From JBLIRR01 sp049472395 (GTDB taxonomy: Bacteria; SZUA-182; DTGQ01; JBLIRR01): a DNA stretch of 34,267 nt. The notes under the pieces are model-generated. The model did not search any database and had not been told where the DNA came from. It worked only from the letters and a program-made list of their open reading frames with translations. Made by a program: the position numbers and the translations under genes. The stretch covers positions 1 to 34,267 of the forward strand of contig JBLIRR010000058.1 in NCBI GenBank assembly GCA_049472395.1, in the 5' to 3' direction. This document shows, piece after piece, positions 7,767 through 16,351 of this stretch; position 1 is the first letter of the stretch, and every line of letters starts with the position of its first letter.

Positions 7767-7994
7767 ATGCCTTATTCATGCTGCACATGTCAATGTCACT
7801 TCATTGAGTGCAAAATATCAGGGACACATATAAATCCAGCATTACAATATCTAAAGTGTCGTTTTCCCGAGGTATCCGCAACCCAGATTGTACGTGATGG
7901 CGATGTTGATTTAAGAACAAAAGAAAATATTAGATTATGCTCAGCATATATATTTTTAAGTGCAGAAAAAGGGTACGGATCAATATTTCTTTAA
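7767..7994 (+). pseudogene. Possible C-terminal fragment of a DUF4143 ATPase
   Basis: The frame contains CHFIECKISGTHINPALQYL, then FPEVSATQIV and a late IRLCSAYIFL. This resembles the end of DUF4143-type ATPases: the nuclease-like ECK motif, then 'P.L.YF...P...AIQ' and a final 'I.V.PA..FL'. No ATPase core or Walker motifs exist upstream, and the frame is closed by a stop at 7749. Its last bases overlap the ketosynthase 3' end on the other strand. It is a weak call based on motif memory; it could be chance. Confidence 0.4.
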
Positions 7995-9188
7995 CACAAT
8001 ACACGCATTATTGCCCCCAAATGCAAAGCCGTTATTAAGAGCGATATTTATCTCATGTTCTCTGTATACATTTGGCACGCAATCAATATTACAGGACGGG
8101 TCTGGCGTTTCATAATTTATAGTAGGGGGGATACAATTATTTTTTATAGCCAGAGTACACACAATAGTCTCTATGGCGCTTGCTGCTCCCATTGTGTGGC
8201 CAAGCATTGATTTAACAGAACTTACAGGAATTTTTTGAATATAATGTCCAAATATTTTCTTTAAAGCAAGACATTCGGTTTTATCATTTGCATAAGTTCC
8301 AGTCCCATGAGCGCTGATGTAACTTATATGGTGCACGTCTATTTTCGCATTTTTTAAGGCCAGTAAAATCGAGCTTAAAATGCCGCTAAACTCAGGCTTT
8401 GTCATATGATACCCATCACAGGACAAACCATATCCCATAACCTCTGCATAAATATTCGCTCCTCGTTTGATGGCGGCATCTAAAGGTTCCAGTACAATAA
8501 TCCCCGCCCCTTCCCCGGGAATCATACCTTGCCGGTTTATATCAAATGGGGCGCACTTTTCGGGAGCAACCGCAAAAAGACGGTTGAAGCCCGTAAAAGT
8601 GATACGGGAAAAAGGATCAGCTCCGCCTGCAAGCATTAACTGAGCCCTCCCTATTTTTAAAAGATCAGAGGCATACCCTATGCTATAATTACCTGCGGCA
8701 CAAGCACAAGGAAGAGATAAGGACTGTCCATGAATACCAATTTCTCGTGCAATAGTATTGCTCAAATTATTGGCAGAATATTTGGGAGCTAAATTTCCAT
8801 TAATTTCATTTTCTTTATTATCTAACAATAAATTATTTATTTTTTCCAAGATTCGAATATCCGCCATCGTTGTCCCGATAATAACGCCGGCATCTTTTTT
8901 AGCTACCTCCTGCGTATCCAGACCCGCATCCTCGAGGGCCAGCCTGGCGGCAACGACAGCCATCTGGGAAGCCCTTCCCATACTCTTTATCTGAGTTTTG
9001 GTGAGATGCTCCTCTGGCTTGAATATCTTTACTTCTCCTCCATTATGGGTAGGAAAATCTTTTGTATCAAATGATTCAACAGGACTTATACCAGAGTGCC
9101 CTGCTAATAGATTTTTCCAGAATATATCCTTGCCAATGCCTATGGAAGATACGACCCCTACGCCAGTAATAACAATGCGTTTATTCAT
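7980..9188 (-). CDS. 3-oxoacyl-ACP synthase, FabF/KAS II type
   Basis: A 402-residue thiolase-fold condensing enzyme, standard KAS II length, with AGGGAAG before the ATG. The catalytic triad is complete: C163 in PCACAAGNYSIG, H294 in SAHGTGTYAND and H331 in KSMLGHTMGAAS. It would extend an acyl-ACP with malonyl-ACP in the cytoplasm. LAGGADPFSRITFTGFNRL and PEKCAPFD are typical of a FabF subgroup common in secondary-lipid clusters. It is separated from the pseudo-ketosynthase/ACP/dehydratase operon by two plus-strand genes but shares its strand. It could be the active partner of the His-less homologue at 11752-13104. A housekeeping FabF role cannot be excluded. Confidence 0.9.
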   Translation of the reverse strand: MNKRIVITGVGVVSSIGIGKDIFWKNLLAGHSGISPVESFDTKDFPTHNGGEVKIFKPEEHLTKTQIKSMGRASQMAVVAARLALEDAGLDTQEVAKKDAGVIIGTTMADIRILEKINNLLLDNKENEINGNLAPKYSANNLSNTIAREIGIHGQSLSLPCACAAGNYSIGYASDLLKIGRAQLMLAGGADPFSRITFTGFNRLFAVAPEKCAPFDINRQGMIPGEGAGIIVLEPLDAAIKRGANIYAEVMGYGLSCDGYHMTKPEFSGILSSILLALKNAKIDVHHISYISAHGTGTYANDKTECLALKKIFGHYIQKIPVSSVKSMLGHTMGAASAIETIVCTLAIKNNCIPPTINYETPDPSCNIDCVPNVYREHEINIALNNGFAFGGNNACIVLKKY

Positions 9189-9520
9189 AATCTTCCCTGT
9201 TTATGTGATATACATTACTCACACTACAAATAATAATTCAGCCTTGCCAATCTGGGGAACTACTCATAAATGATGAATCGAAGGTTCTAGATATCTATTC
9301 GGCACGACATGCCAGGATAATCATTTTTTTAATATTACTATTTTTAGAGCATACTATGAGAGTATCTTTCTTTTCATAAGATATCATAATTAAAATCGAT
9401 AAACAACTAAATTATTGAGAAGATAGCAATTTTTATTATAAAAGATTTAGTTAAAATTGGAATTGCCATGGATTAATTGAACAAGTTGCAATTTTTCCGG
9501 AGATATTTTAGGATTGAGGC
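9189..9520. other. Divergent intergenic region between the ketosynthase and PLP enzyme genes
   Basis: About 330 AT-rich bases that must hold promoters for both flanking genes. I could not fix a convincing -35/-10 pair. A small GGCA...TGCC hairpin near 9301-9313 is too short to call. Confidence 0.4.
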
Positions 9521-10618
9521 ATGATTCCACTATTTGAGCACTATCGAAGGTGTGCTGAGACACTTCCCCACGTATCCCTTGGGATTTTCCCAACACCCAT
9601 CATGAAGGCTACTCACTTGGGTGCGGCTATTGGGGTGGATTCCCTGTATATCAAACGGGATGATGTGAGCGGGAAGATCTATGGTGGCAATAAAGTCAGA
9701 AAGCTTGAGTTTCTTCTGGGGCAGGCGCTGGGCATTGGTGCTCGTGAGGTTATAACCTTTGGCTATGCCGGTTCCAATCATGCCCTGGCAACGGCTATTT
9801 ATGCCAGACAGGTGGGGCTTCAGAGCATTTCGGTGCTTTTGCCTCAACCCAATGCCCACTATGTGCGGCACAATCTTCTCTTGGGACATTATTTTGGCGC
9901 GGAGCTCCATCAGTATCGCACACTCATGTATGGCGCCGTGGGGAGTGTGTACCAGCTCCTGCGGCACAAAAGACGATATGGGGATTTCCCCTATATTATA
10001 CCGCCGGGCGGCTCATCGCCGATGGGAATAATCGGGTTTGTCAATGCTGCCCTTGAGCTCAAAGAGCAGGTTGCATGTGGCAAGCTCCCTGAACCTGATT
10101 ATATCTATGCTGCCTTGGGCACTATGGGAACGGCGCTTGGGCTTACGCTTGGGCTTAAAGCAGCGGGGCTTAAAACCAGGGTAATTGGGGTACGGGTCGT
10201 GGATGCAAAGTTCACTCGCCCGAAGAAGATGGCCCGACTCTTTTATCAAACCAATTCCTTGCTTCATGCCCATGACAGCTCCTTTCCCCTGTATGAGTTT
10301 TCTGACAAGGATTTAGAGATACGACATGGATTTATGGGGAGCCGGTATGCCCTTTTTACCGAGGAGGGGATGAGAGCGGCAGAATGCATGAAAACCCAGG
10401 AGGGGATTTCGCTTGAAGGAACATATACGGCCAAAGCGCTCTCTGCCCTTATTGATGATGCGACAAAAAAGGCCCTTCGCGATAAAGTGGTCCTCTTTTG
10501 GAATACCTATAACTCACGCAATCTTTCATATGCCATAGAGGAAGTTGATTATCATGATTTGCCCCGCTCTTTCCATCATTATTTCGAAGAAGAGGTGCAA
10601 TCCCTGGACAGAAAATAG
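9521..10618 (+). CDS. PLP-dependent D-cysteine desulfhydrase / ACC deaminase family enzyme
   Basis: A 365-residue fold-type II PLP enzyme. RDDVSGKIYGGNKVRKLEFL carries the Schiff-base lysine, K58, and YAGSNHALATA about 25 residues on is the conserved Ser-Asn-His cofactor/substrate loop. IIPPGGSSPMGIIGFVNAAL and ALGTMGTALGL supply the substrate and phosphate-binding loops. The family includes D-cysteine desulfhydrase (D-Cys to pyruvate, H2S and ammonia) and ACC deaminase; residues at hand do not decide between them. It has about 30 residues more than typical members, mostly at the C-terminus (FHHYFEEEVQSLD). The start has GGATTGAGG just before it. The next gene begins 3 bases after its stop, so the two are probably co-transcribed. 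Confidence 0.85.
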   Translation: MIPLFEHYRRCAETLPHVSLGIFPTPIMKATHLGAAIGVDSLYIKRDDVSGKIYGGNKVRKLEFLLGQALGIGAREVITFGYAGSNHALATAIYARQVGLQSISVLLPQPNAHYVRHNLLLGHYFGAELHQYRTLMYGAVGSVYQLLRHKRRYGDFPYIIPPGGSSPMGIIGFVNAALELKEQVACGKLPEPDYIYAALGTMGTALGLTLGLKAAGLKTRVIGVRVVDAKFTRPKKMARLFYQTNSLLHAHDSSFPLYEFSDKDLEIRHGFMGSRYALFTEEGMRAAECMKTQEGISLEGTYTAKALSALIDDATKKALRDKVVLFWNTYNSRNLSYAIEEVDYHDLPRSFHHYFEEEVQSLDRK

Positions 10619-10621
10619 ATT

Positions 10622-11056
10622 ATGAAAATTTTTATTTTATTTATTCCTTTTTTTATACTCTCGTGCGCGACCGCCCGATTGCAAATCCCACAGGAGTGGA
10701 CGGTGTCGGTAAAAGAGAGGAGCGGATGTGGGCCGTTTGGTATGTGTTTTCTTAAGAAAAGGCAGATTGAGGTCTATCCTCCATGGTGGCTTCCTGCTCA
10801 CGGAAAATCTGAGGGATCATATAGCCTTTCGGAAAGGGCGATCATTACTCATGAATTGGCCCATGCATGGGGACTCAAAGGATGCAATAGGCCATGGTGT
10901 TTGATGTATGAACCGGATCGCACAGGCTGCAGCCCGGATAACAGAATTGTTGAAATGCTTGCTAAACCATTGCAATTGCTGTTCGGATTTCGTTTTTGCA
11001 GTAAATGCAGAAAATACCTTGAGCAGATGAATGCGTTTTCATCTGAGAGCGAATGA
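10622..11056 (+). CDS. Putative lipoprotein with archaemetzincin-like zinc motif
   Basis: A 144-residue protein with a lipoprotein signal (MKIFILFIPFFILSC, lipid Cys C15). The core is H77-E-L-A-H81-A-W-G84-L-K-G87-C88-N-R-P-W-C93-L-M95, then C126-S-K-C129. This follows the archaemetzincin pattern HExxHxxGxxxCx4CxM...CxxC, except that the position of the third zinc-binding His (87) is Gly and the stretch before CxxC is about 30 residues rather than about 17. The second zinc site (four Cys) looks intact. It would sit on the periplasmic face of a membrane. It follows the PLP gene by 3 bases. Its last 18 bases overlap the end of the dehydratase gene on the other strand. It may be a diverged or inactive protease. 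Confidence 0.65.
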   Translation: MKIFILFIPFFILSCATARLQIPQEWTVSVKERSGCGPFGMCFLKKRQIEVYPPWWLPAHGKSEGSYSLSERAIITHELAHAWGLKGCNRPWCLMYEPDRTGCSPDNRIVEMLAKPLQLLFGFRFCSKCRKYLEQMNAFSSESE

Positions 11057-11470
11057 TAGTTCGGCTTTCGTGACAATCTCGTCATTGACCTTGGCACACC
11101 CCTTCATTATCCCCCCCGTGCTTATTATGGTAACAGGCATCATTTCCATGATTAACACGTCACCAGGGACGACAGGTTTTTTGAATTTTGCTTTTACCCC
11201 ACCAAAGAGAAATAAAGAGGTGGTACGCTCTTGCGTGGCCTGTGAGAGTTTAAAAAATATAATACAGGTTTGAGCCAGCGCTTCCAGAATAAGCGCTCCC
11301 GGCATAATTGGCTTCTGGGGGAAGTGCCCCTGAAAGAATGATTCATTATAAGTGATGTTTTTTAAGCACACTATCCGTGTATCGGGTTCAAAGCCTATGA
11401 TGTCGTCAACCAGAAGAAAAGGAAAACGCTGAGGCAACAGTTCTTTTATGTGAGGGAAGCGGTCCGTCAT
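11039..11470 (-). CDS. FabZ/FabA-type hydroxyacyl-ACP dehydratase (hotdog fold)
   Basis: A 143-residue protein of normal FabZ length. The catalytic pair is visible: H49 in FQGHFPQKPIMPGAL and E63 in LILEALAQ. The N-terminal LLPQRFPFLLVDDI and later VKAKFKKPVVPGD segments are also standard FabZ features. It would remove water from 3-hydroxyacyl-ACP. The ATG, with TAGGA a few bases before it, lies 4 bases after the ACP stop, so it is the third gene of the operon started at 13104. The 3' end overlaps the lipoprotein gene tail to tail by 18 bases. I leave the symbol blank because the cluster may not be housekeeping fatty acid synthesis. Confidence 0.85.
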   Translation of the reverse strand: MTDRFPHIKELLPQRFPFLLVDDIIGFEPDTRIVCLKNITYNESFFQGHFPQKPIMPGALILEALAQTCIIFFKLSQATQERTTSLFLFGGVKAKFKKPVVPGDVLIMEMMPVTIISTGGIMKGCAKVNDEIVTKAELSFALR

Positions 11471-11474
11471 AATC

Positions 11475-11729
11475 CTAGTGGCTCTTGCTATATTTTAGTA
11501 CCAACTCGACGGTCTGATTTAGATTATCAAGCTTTGTCAGCTCTTCCTCAGGGATTTTGATTTTGTATTGTTTTTCCAGTTTAGCCAGTATTTCAAGGGC
11601 CATCATGGAATCAAAGCCAAGATCCTCGACAAAACTATGATTTTCCTGAATTTCTTCCTCGTCTCTTTCTGCTATCTCAGCAATCATGGCACGAATATTC
11701 CGTGTCAATGCTTCTTTCGAAATTTCCAT
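11475..11729 (-). CDS. Acyl carrier protein
   Basis: An 84-residue acidic helical protein. The phosphopantetheine attachment site is S41 in VEDLGFDSMMALEILAKLE (normally DSL; here DSM). The ribosome site AGGAGG is strong, about 12 bases before the ATG. It carries the growing acyl chain as a thioester. It sits between the His-less ketosynthase homologue and the dehydratase in one operon (22-base and 4-base gaps), so it is probably the dedicated carrier for this module and not the housekeeping ACP. Confidence 0.9.
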   Translation of the reverse strand: MEISKEALTRNIRAMIAEIAERDEEEIQENHSFVEDLGFDSMMALEILAKLEKQYKIKIPEEELTKLDNLNQTVELVLKYSKSH

Positions 11730-11751
11730 TATATTATTATTCCTCCTATTA

Positions 11752-13104
11752 TTATTTTTCTAAGATAATAGATGTATAATTGCTATGACGACAAAAAGAA
11801 TTTACCATTACTTTATTTATGCAAGAGCTTCTGCACTTATTTTTTACATAGTCAAGATCGCATTCTTTGTCCATTTTTTGATAGTTAATGGTTGGTGGAA
11901 TAGTGGCTTTATTAAGCGCAAGGAGGGCGCACATCATTTGAAAGCTTCCTGAAACGCTATAGCCTTCACCGACCATCGATTTGACGGCAGTTATGGGAAG
12001 GGTGACGGCTTTTTCCCCAAACACCTCTTTGATGGCGTGAGTTTCCATTTTGTCACAAACGGGGCTTGAATTGGCGCTCGCGCAAATCAAATCAATCTCC
12101 TCGGGGGATACCTTTGCCTCGTGCAGTGCACGGCTCATCGCCATCACAGCGCCTCTCTTCATATTATTACTGACGATCCTTCCAAAGCCCTTTATCTCGC
12201 CATAAATAGTGGCCCCTCTTTCCAGTGCATGTTCTAACTCCTCAAACACTAAAACGCCGGCCCCTTCCCCTAATATTACGCCATTTCTTCTCTTATCAAA
12301 GGGCATTGATTGCTCTATCCTGTTTACCTTGTGATTTGATTGGGCCAGGCATTCTGCCTTATAAAATCCTAAGAATGTTTGATGACACAATTCCTCAACT
12401 GCGCTGGTAAAGATAGTGCTCACTCTATTTAAATTTATCATATCGTAGGCATAAATAGCCGCGTCAAGAGCGGAGCAAAAGCCACTAGAGATTGTAGCAT
12501 TAAGGCCTCGAATATCATACCTTATGGCAGCACGGCTTGCGGGGGCGTTAATAACTGTATTGGGGAAATGGGCCGGATTAACACAGGAAGGGCCCTCAGT
12601 CAGGCCGGATTTATCAAATTCACTGATACTTCGCACACTCCCCATGGTAGTGCCCACAACTATACCCGTGTCATAGGTGTTGTGCGCGCTTATTTCAATA
12701 CGACTATCTTCAAGGGCTAAGTGGAGGGCAACATTGAGCAGCAGAGTACTTCGATCGAAGTACCTCAGCCCTTTTTTGCCAAGATAGGAGGAGGCCTTGA
12801 AACCGGAAATCTCGCCCGCCAGTTTCGAATTATAGCTCTCAGTGTTAAATAATGATATGGGCCGTATTCCCGATACCCCCTTTATTAAATTATCCCAAAA
12901 TAGATCTTTGCCTATCCCATTTGGCGCAACTACGCCAATGCCTGTAATAACAATGCGGCTTTTGCCTGGGATGCGCTCTTTTCTCCCTGAAAATAGAAGG
13001 TTTTTGAATTCTTCGAGTGTAATCCGGCGGTCAAAACGCCGCCGGTTGGGGAAGTTGATTTGTTTGGTTGCTTCTCGTCTTTCTGTTTTTCTCAGATCAA
13101 TCAT
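11752..13104 (-). CDS. Ketosynthase homologue lacking both catalytic His (chain-length-factor-like)
   Basis: A 450-residue FabF-fold protein. The Cys is kept (C210 in SSGFCSALDAA), but the first His is Asn (N345 in ASANSSPVCDKME, against SAHGTGT..ND) and the second is Glu (E380 in KSMVGEGYSVSG, against KS..GH..GA). PFDKRRNGVILGEGAGVLVF is otherwise standard. The pattern is that of a non-extending partner subunit of a ketosynthase pair, like the chain-length factors of type II polyketide systems, although those usually lose the Cys. About 48 residues precede the normal KAS start (IVITGIGVV) and are very basic (ERR, NRRRFDRR), with no membrane segment. It is first gene of the operon with ACP and dehydratase. 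An intact ketosynthase lies at 7980-9188. Confidence 0.8.
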   Translation of the reverse strand: MIDLRKTERREATKQINFPNRRRFDRRITLEEFKNLLFSGRKERIPGKSRIVITGIGVVAPNGIGKDLFWDNLIKGVSGIRPISLFNTESYNSKLAGEISGFKASSYLGKKGLRYFDRSTLLLNVALHLALEDSRIEISAHNTYDTGIVVGTTMGSVRSISEFDKSGLTEGPSCVNPAHFPNTVINAPASRAAIRYDIRGLNATISSGFCSALDAAIYAYDMINLNRVSTIFTSAVEELCHQTFLGFYKAECLAQSNHKVNRIEQSMPFDKRRNGVILGEGAGVLVFEELEHALERGATIYGEIKGFGRIVSNNMKRGAVMAMSRALHEAKVSPEEIDLICASANSSPVCDKMETHAIKEVFGEKAVTLPITAVKSMVGEGYSVSGSFQMMCALLALNKATIPPTINYQKMDKECDLDYVKNKCRSSCINKVMVNSFCRHSNYTSIILEK

Positions 13105-13410
13105 AATTGTATTATGAAACTCAAAATAATAATATTTGTCAAGTTGAGAATACCTAATTTTATTATCGGGGGAAATCCTAAAGAAAATAGCATTTTATTA
13201 ACTCTGATAGAATTTTTTTATGATTGATTTATAAAAAATAGGAGCTTTTTATATATCATTGAATTTGAGCTCTATCTCAAACCGACGGAATGAATAAAAT
13301 TTATTTACGAATTGTGTGAAAAAATTAAAATTGTTGATCTTGAAGGGTGAATTATAGGTGAGAATAGGTTATACTGTGATCATGCATCCTGAACACTTAA
13401 TTCACATACT
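13105..13410. other. Divergent intergenic region
   Basis: About 300 AT-rich bases between the ketosynthase-like operon (minus) and the radical SAM pair (plus). TATACT at 13370-13375 could be a -10 for the plus-strand genes, but no -35 at proper spacing was seen. Confidence 0.35.
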
Positions 13411-14727
13411 ATGAGCGCGTCACAAATAGCCCTCGCGATGTGTCCTGTTTTTTGGCCTGCCATGCCTCCGCTAAGTTTGGCATATCTTAAGGGATTTTTA
13501 AAGAAGAAAAAAATAGAGGCAGAGTGCCTTGATTTGAATCATTTTTTTTTCACGCATGTATCGCCCGCTTTCAAGGATGAGTGGCGAAAAAGCTGCAGCA
13601 GGGAATTTGAAAAAAATATACTCGATCTCCTTAGAATGCATTGTCCCGCCATGGTTCACTCTATGATAGAAAGGCTCCTTCATTATGATATTATTGGATT
13701 TTCCTGTTACAAAAGTAATTGTGTGGCAACACAGCAGATAGCACGGATTTTAAAAAAAAATAAACCTGACATGCGTATTCTGCTGGGCGGCCCTGAAATA
13801 ACCGCGTGCTATTTTAAGTGGAAAGAAAACATAACAGAGAAATTCGGTGATTGTGCGGATTTCATTGTTGTGGGTGAGGGTGAGGCGCCTCTTTTTGACT
13901 ATGTGATTGAAAAAAACAATCCTTCACCCTCAATAGCGCTGTTTCAGGAATTAGATGATGCAGATGAGTTGGGGAGTCCTGATTTCAATGATTTTGAGCT
14001 CGCGTCATATCCCAAGAAAGGTGCCATTTCCCTCATGCTTTCACGGGGCTGTATAAGAAGATGTCAGTTTTGTGCAGAAAGGCTTTTGTATAAAAAGTTT
14101 CGCCTCTATTCCGTAGAAACTATCATACAGCAGATTACATCACTCACACAGAAGGGAATTTCCACCTTTATTTTCCATGATTCCCTTATCAATGGTGACC
14201 TGTTCTGGCTTGATCGTCTGTGTGATGCTTTCATTGAAAATTGTGGGTCCATAAAGTGGGAGGCCCAGATGGCAATACGAAAGGATATGTCCGAGGCCCT
14301 GCTTCGGAAAATGAAAAGGAGCGGGTGTTATCACTTGTTCGTCGGACTTGAGTCAGGAAGTCGCAGGACCCTTAAACAGATGAATAAAGGTTATACACCG
14401 GTAGATGCGCTCCATTTTTTCAAAAAACTTAATGACGCAGGTTTGTCTTTTGGGATAAGTATGCTCATCGGTTTTCCCGGGGAAACCCAGGAGGATTTTA
14501 TGAAAAGCCTTCAATTTGTTATTGATAACAAAGCCATAATCCCCAAAATAGAGCAGGTGAATCCCTTTGTTTATTATGAGGGTATTCCCTTCAAAGAGAC
14601 CTCTGATTATAAAGATGAGCCTGAATCCTTGCGCAGGGCCCAATTGTTTATTGAAAGAATCAAACAGGAGGGAATAAAGCATACCAATGCATTTTTACTG
14701 AATCTCGTGGAGCCGGAATGGAAATAA
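13411..14727 (+). CDS. Radical SAM enzyme with N-terminal cobalamin-binding-like domain
   Basis: A 438-residue protein. Residues 1-165 form a B12-binding-like Rossmann part (MPPLSLAYLKGFL, ILLGGPEIT, FIVVGEGEAPLFDY) without the DxHxxG motif, so any cobalamin would bind base-off without that His. The 4Fe-4S cluster ligands are C214, C218 and C221 in SRGCIRRCQFCAE, followed by the radical SAM barrel (SGCYHLFVGLESGSRRTL, then SMLIGFPGETQEDF). The family carries out methylations and other radical reactions on lipids and natural products; the substrate is unknown. No clear ribosome site precedes the ATG, and the frame is closed by a TGA just upstream. It overlaps the next gene by 10 bases. The lipid-like module next door makes a lipid substrate possible. 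Confidence 0.85.
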   Translation: MSASQIALAMCPVFWPAMPPLSLAYLKGFLKKKKIEAECLDLNHFFFTHVSPAFKDEWRKSCSREFEKNILDLLRMHCPAMVHSMIERLLHYDIIGFSCYKSNCVATQQIARILKKNKPDMRILLGGPEITACYFKWKENITEKFGDCADFIVVGEGEAPLFDYVIEKNNPSPSIALFQELDDADELGSPDFNDFELASYPKKGAISLMLSRGCIRRCQFCAERLLYKKFRLYSVETIIQQITSLTQKGISTFIFHDSLINGDLFWLDRLCDAFIENCGSIKWEAQMAIRKDMSEALLRKMKRSGCYHLFVGLESGSRRTLKQMNKGYTPVDALHFFKKLNDAGLSFGISMLIGFPGETQEDFMKSLQFVIDNKAIIPKIEQVNPFVYYEGIPFKETSDYKDEPESLRRAQLFIERIKQEGIKHTNAFLLNLVEPEWK

Positions 14728-15581
14728 GAGAGGTTGAGATTTCAAAAATATTAAATCCCACATCCATCGATCTTGGGGAATACGTTATTAATCCCTTTAG
14801 AGGATGTGAGTGTGCCTGTCTTTATTGTTATGTCAGGCACAATAGAGTAACCCAGCGGGATACGCGGCGGTGGGGGGATTATGTGGATATACGGGTGAAT
14901 GCGCCGCTTCTTCTTGAAAAGGAGCTTGTCAAGAAAAAGCCCCAGAGGGTCCTCCTGGGATCAACTACCGAGTGTTTTCAGCCCATTGAAAAAAAATGGC
15001 GCCTTACAGAAAGGATTCTTGAAATTCTCAACCGGCACAAGGTATTTTATACTATCTTGACACGGTCGCCGCTTATCCTCGATGCCGTGCCTCTCTTAAA
15101 AGAGGGTTTTTGTGAGGCAATTTACTTTACGATGAACCACTTTAAGGATTCTTTTAAACGAGTGCTGGAGCCAAAAAGCCCCCCTTTTGAAAAGAGAATT
15201 GAAGCAATTAAGGAGCTTGCAGGAGAAAATATTCCGGTGATACCATATATTTCACCGGTATTGCCCTTTATCTCTGATGTTTCAGAAATTTTTTCACAAT
15301 GCAAAAATAGTAAAATGATTGAATATGAGGGATTGAATTTTAATCTCGGGAATATCAAAGAGATCATAGAGCGTATAGGCGAAATCCATCCTCAGTTACA
15401 CACTATGTATGAAAAAATGCTCAGTGATCGGGAAAGCTACGAGCAGACCTTCAGCAGAGTGCGCAGACAGATCGTGAAAGAGGCAATCAGAACAAAGACG
15501 AATCACCGCATTTTTATTCATACATGGCATTCGTATTTTGAAAATAGGTATTCAAAAAATTCCTGTATTGATATAACTTGA
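14718..15581 (+). CDS. Radical SAM protein of the SPL/Rv2578c-like family
   Basis: A 287-residue protein. Cluster ligands C30, C34 and C37 lie in INPFRGCECACLYCYVRHN, the C-x3-C-x2-CY form of the family related to spore photoproduct lyase. LGSTTECFQPIEKKWRLT and FYTILTRSPLILD are the usual next strands. Such proteins are often labelled 'DNA repair photolyase', but most have no proven role. Its ATG lies within the last codons of the preceding radical SAM gene (10-base overlap), so the two are translationally coupled. It has no signal peptide. Confidence 0.85.
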   Translation: MEIREVEISKILNPTSIDLGEYVINPFRGCECACLYCYVRHNRVTQRDTRRWGDYVDIRVNAPLLLEKELVKKKPQRVLLGSTTECFQPIEKKWRLTERILEILNRHKVFYTILTRSPLILDAVPLLKEGFCEAIYFTMNHFKDSFKRVLEPKSPPFEKRIEAIKELAGENIPVIPYISPVLPFISDVSEIFSQCKNSKMIEYEGLNFNLGNIKEIIERIGEIHPQLHTMYEKMLSDRESYEQTFSRVRRQIVKEAIRTKTNHRIFIHTWHSYFENRYSKNSCIDIT

Positions 15582-15663
15582 TTATGCTATTATAATATAA
15601 ATAAGTATACCTAAAGGTAATAATAAATTTAACGTTGATTGTGAACAAAGGAATAAGAGTATT

Positions 15664-16341
15664 TTGAATATAGGGCTTTTGGGGGGCACGTTCAATCCTA
15701 TTCATAAGGGGCATTTAATAATTGCCGAATATGTCCGCTCTCAGTTTAAATTGGAAAGGATATATTTTATCCCCTCTGCGATACCTCCCCATAAATCAAA
15801 ACCTCCTGTTGAGGCTCATCATCGCCTGTCAATGATAAAACTTGCCATACAATCTAATTCTCATTTTTATTGCTCTTCCCTGGAAATAGAGCGGGGTGGA
15901 AAATCGTATTCGATTGATACCGTCCGTTCGTTTAAGGAAAAATTTGGGGGGAGAGAAAATCTTTTCTTTTTGATCGGATTAGATGCATTCCGTGAGATCT
16001 CAACATGGAAGAACTATACTCAACTTTTCAATTTATGTAAGTTTATAGTGATTAATCGTCCCTCTTATAATCCCTTGGACCAATCAGAACATAATTTATC
16101 AATGATACTATCTGAAAAAGATAAGGACCTGAAATTGCAAATAATAAACTCAAATCCCAATGAAGCCCCCCATCAAGTGTGTCCTCAGGATAATATTGAC
16201 CTGTTTTTTGTATCAATTCCTCCTATTGGTATTTCTTCCACAAAAATTCGGAAGATGGTTGCCTCAAACCTATCTATCCGCTATCAGGTGACAGATCAAG
16301 TTGATCGATACATAAGAAAAAATAATCTGTACAGGAATTAA
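15664..16341 (+). CDS. nadD: Nicotinate-nucleotide adenylyltransferase
   Basis: A 225-residue cytoplasmic enzyme that joins ATP and nicotinate mononucleotide to make deamido-NAD. The start is TTG with an AAGGAA ribosome site about 12 bases upstream. Visible motifs are GLLGGTFNPIHKGHLIIAE (nucleotidyl transferase HxGH), then FIPSAIPPHK, FLIGLDAF and the C-terminal ISSTKIRKM. It is slightly longer than many NadD because of a loop around residues 140-180. It begins the nadD-rsfS-rlmH-comF run, an order found in many bacteria. Confidence 0.95.
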   Translation: MNIGLLGGTFNPIHKGHLIIAEYVRSQFKLERIYFIPSAIPPHKSKPPVEAHHRLSMIKLAIQSNSHFYCSSLEIERGGKSYSIDTVRSFKEKFGGRENLFFLIGLDAFREISTWKNYTQLFNLCKFIVINRPSYNPLDQSEHNLSMILSEKDKDLKLQIINSNPNEAPHQVCPQDNIDLFFVSIPPIGISSTKIRKMVASNLSIRYQVTDQVDRYIRKNNLYRN

Positions 16342-16351
16342 AAGGACTTCT

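Noticed and set aside
9530..9967. Minus-strand frame of 145 codons opposite the PLP gene
   Set aside because: Shadow of a gene with strong family motifs on the plus strand.
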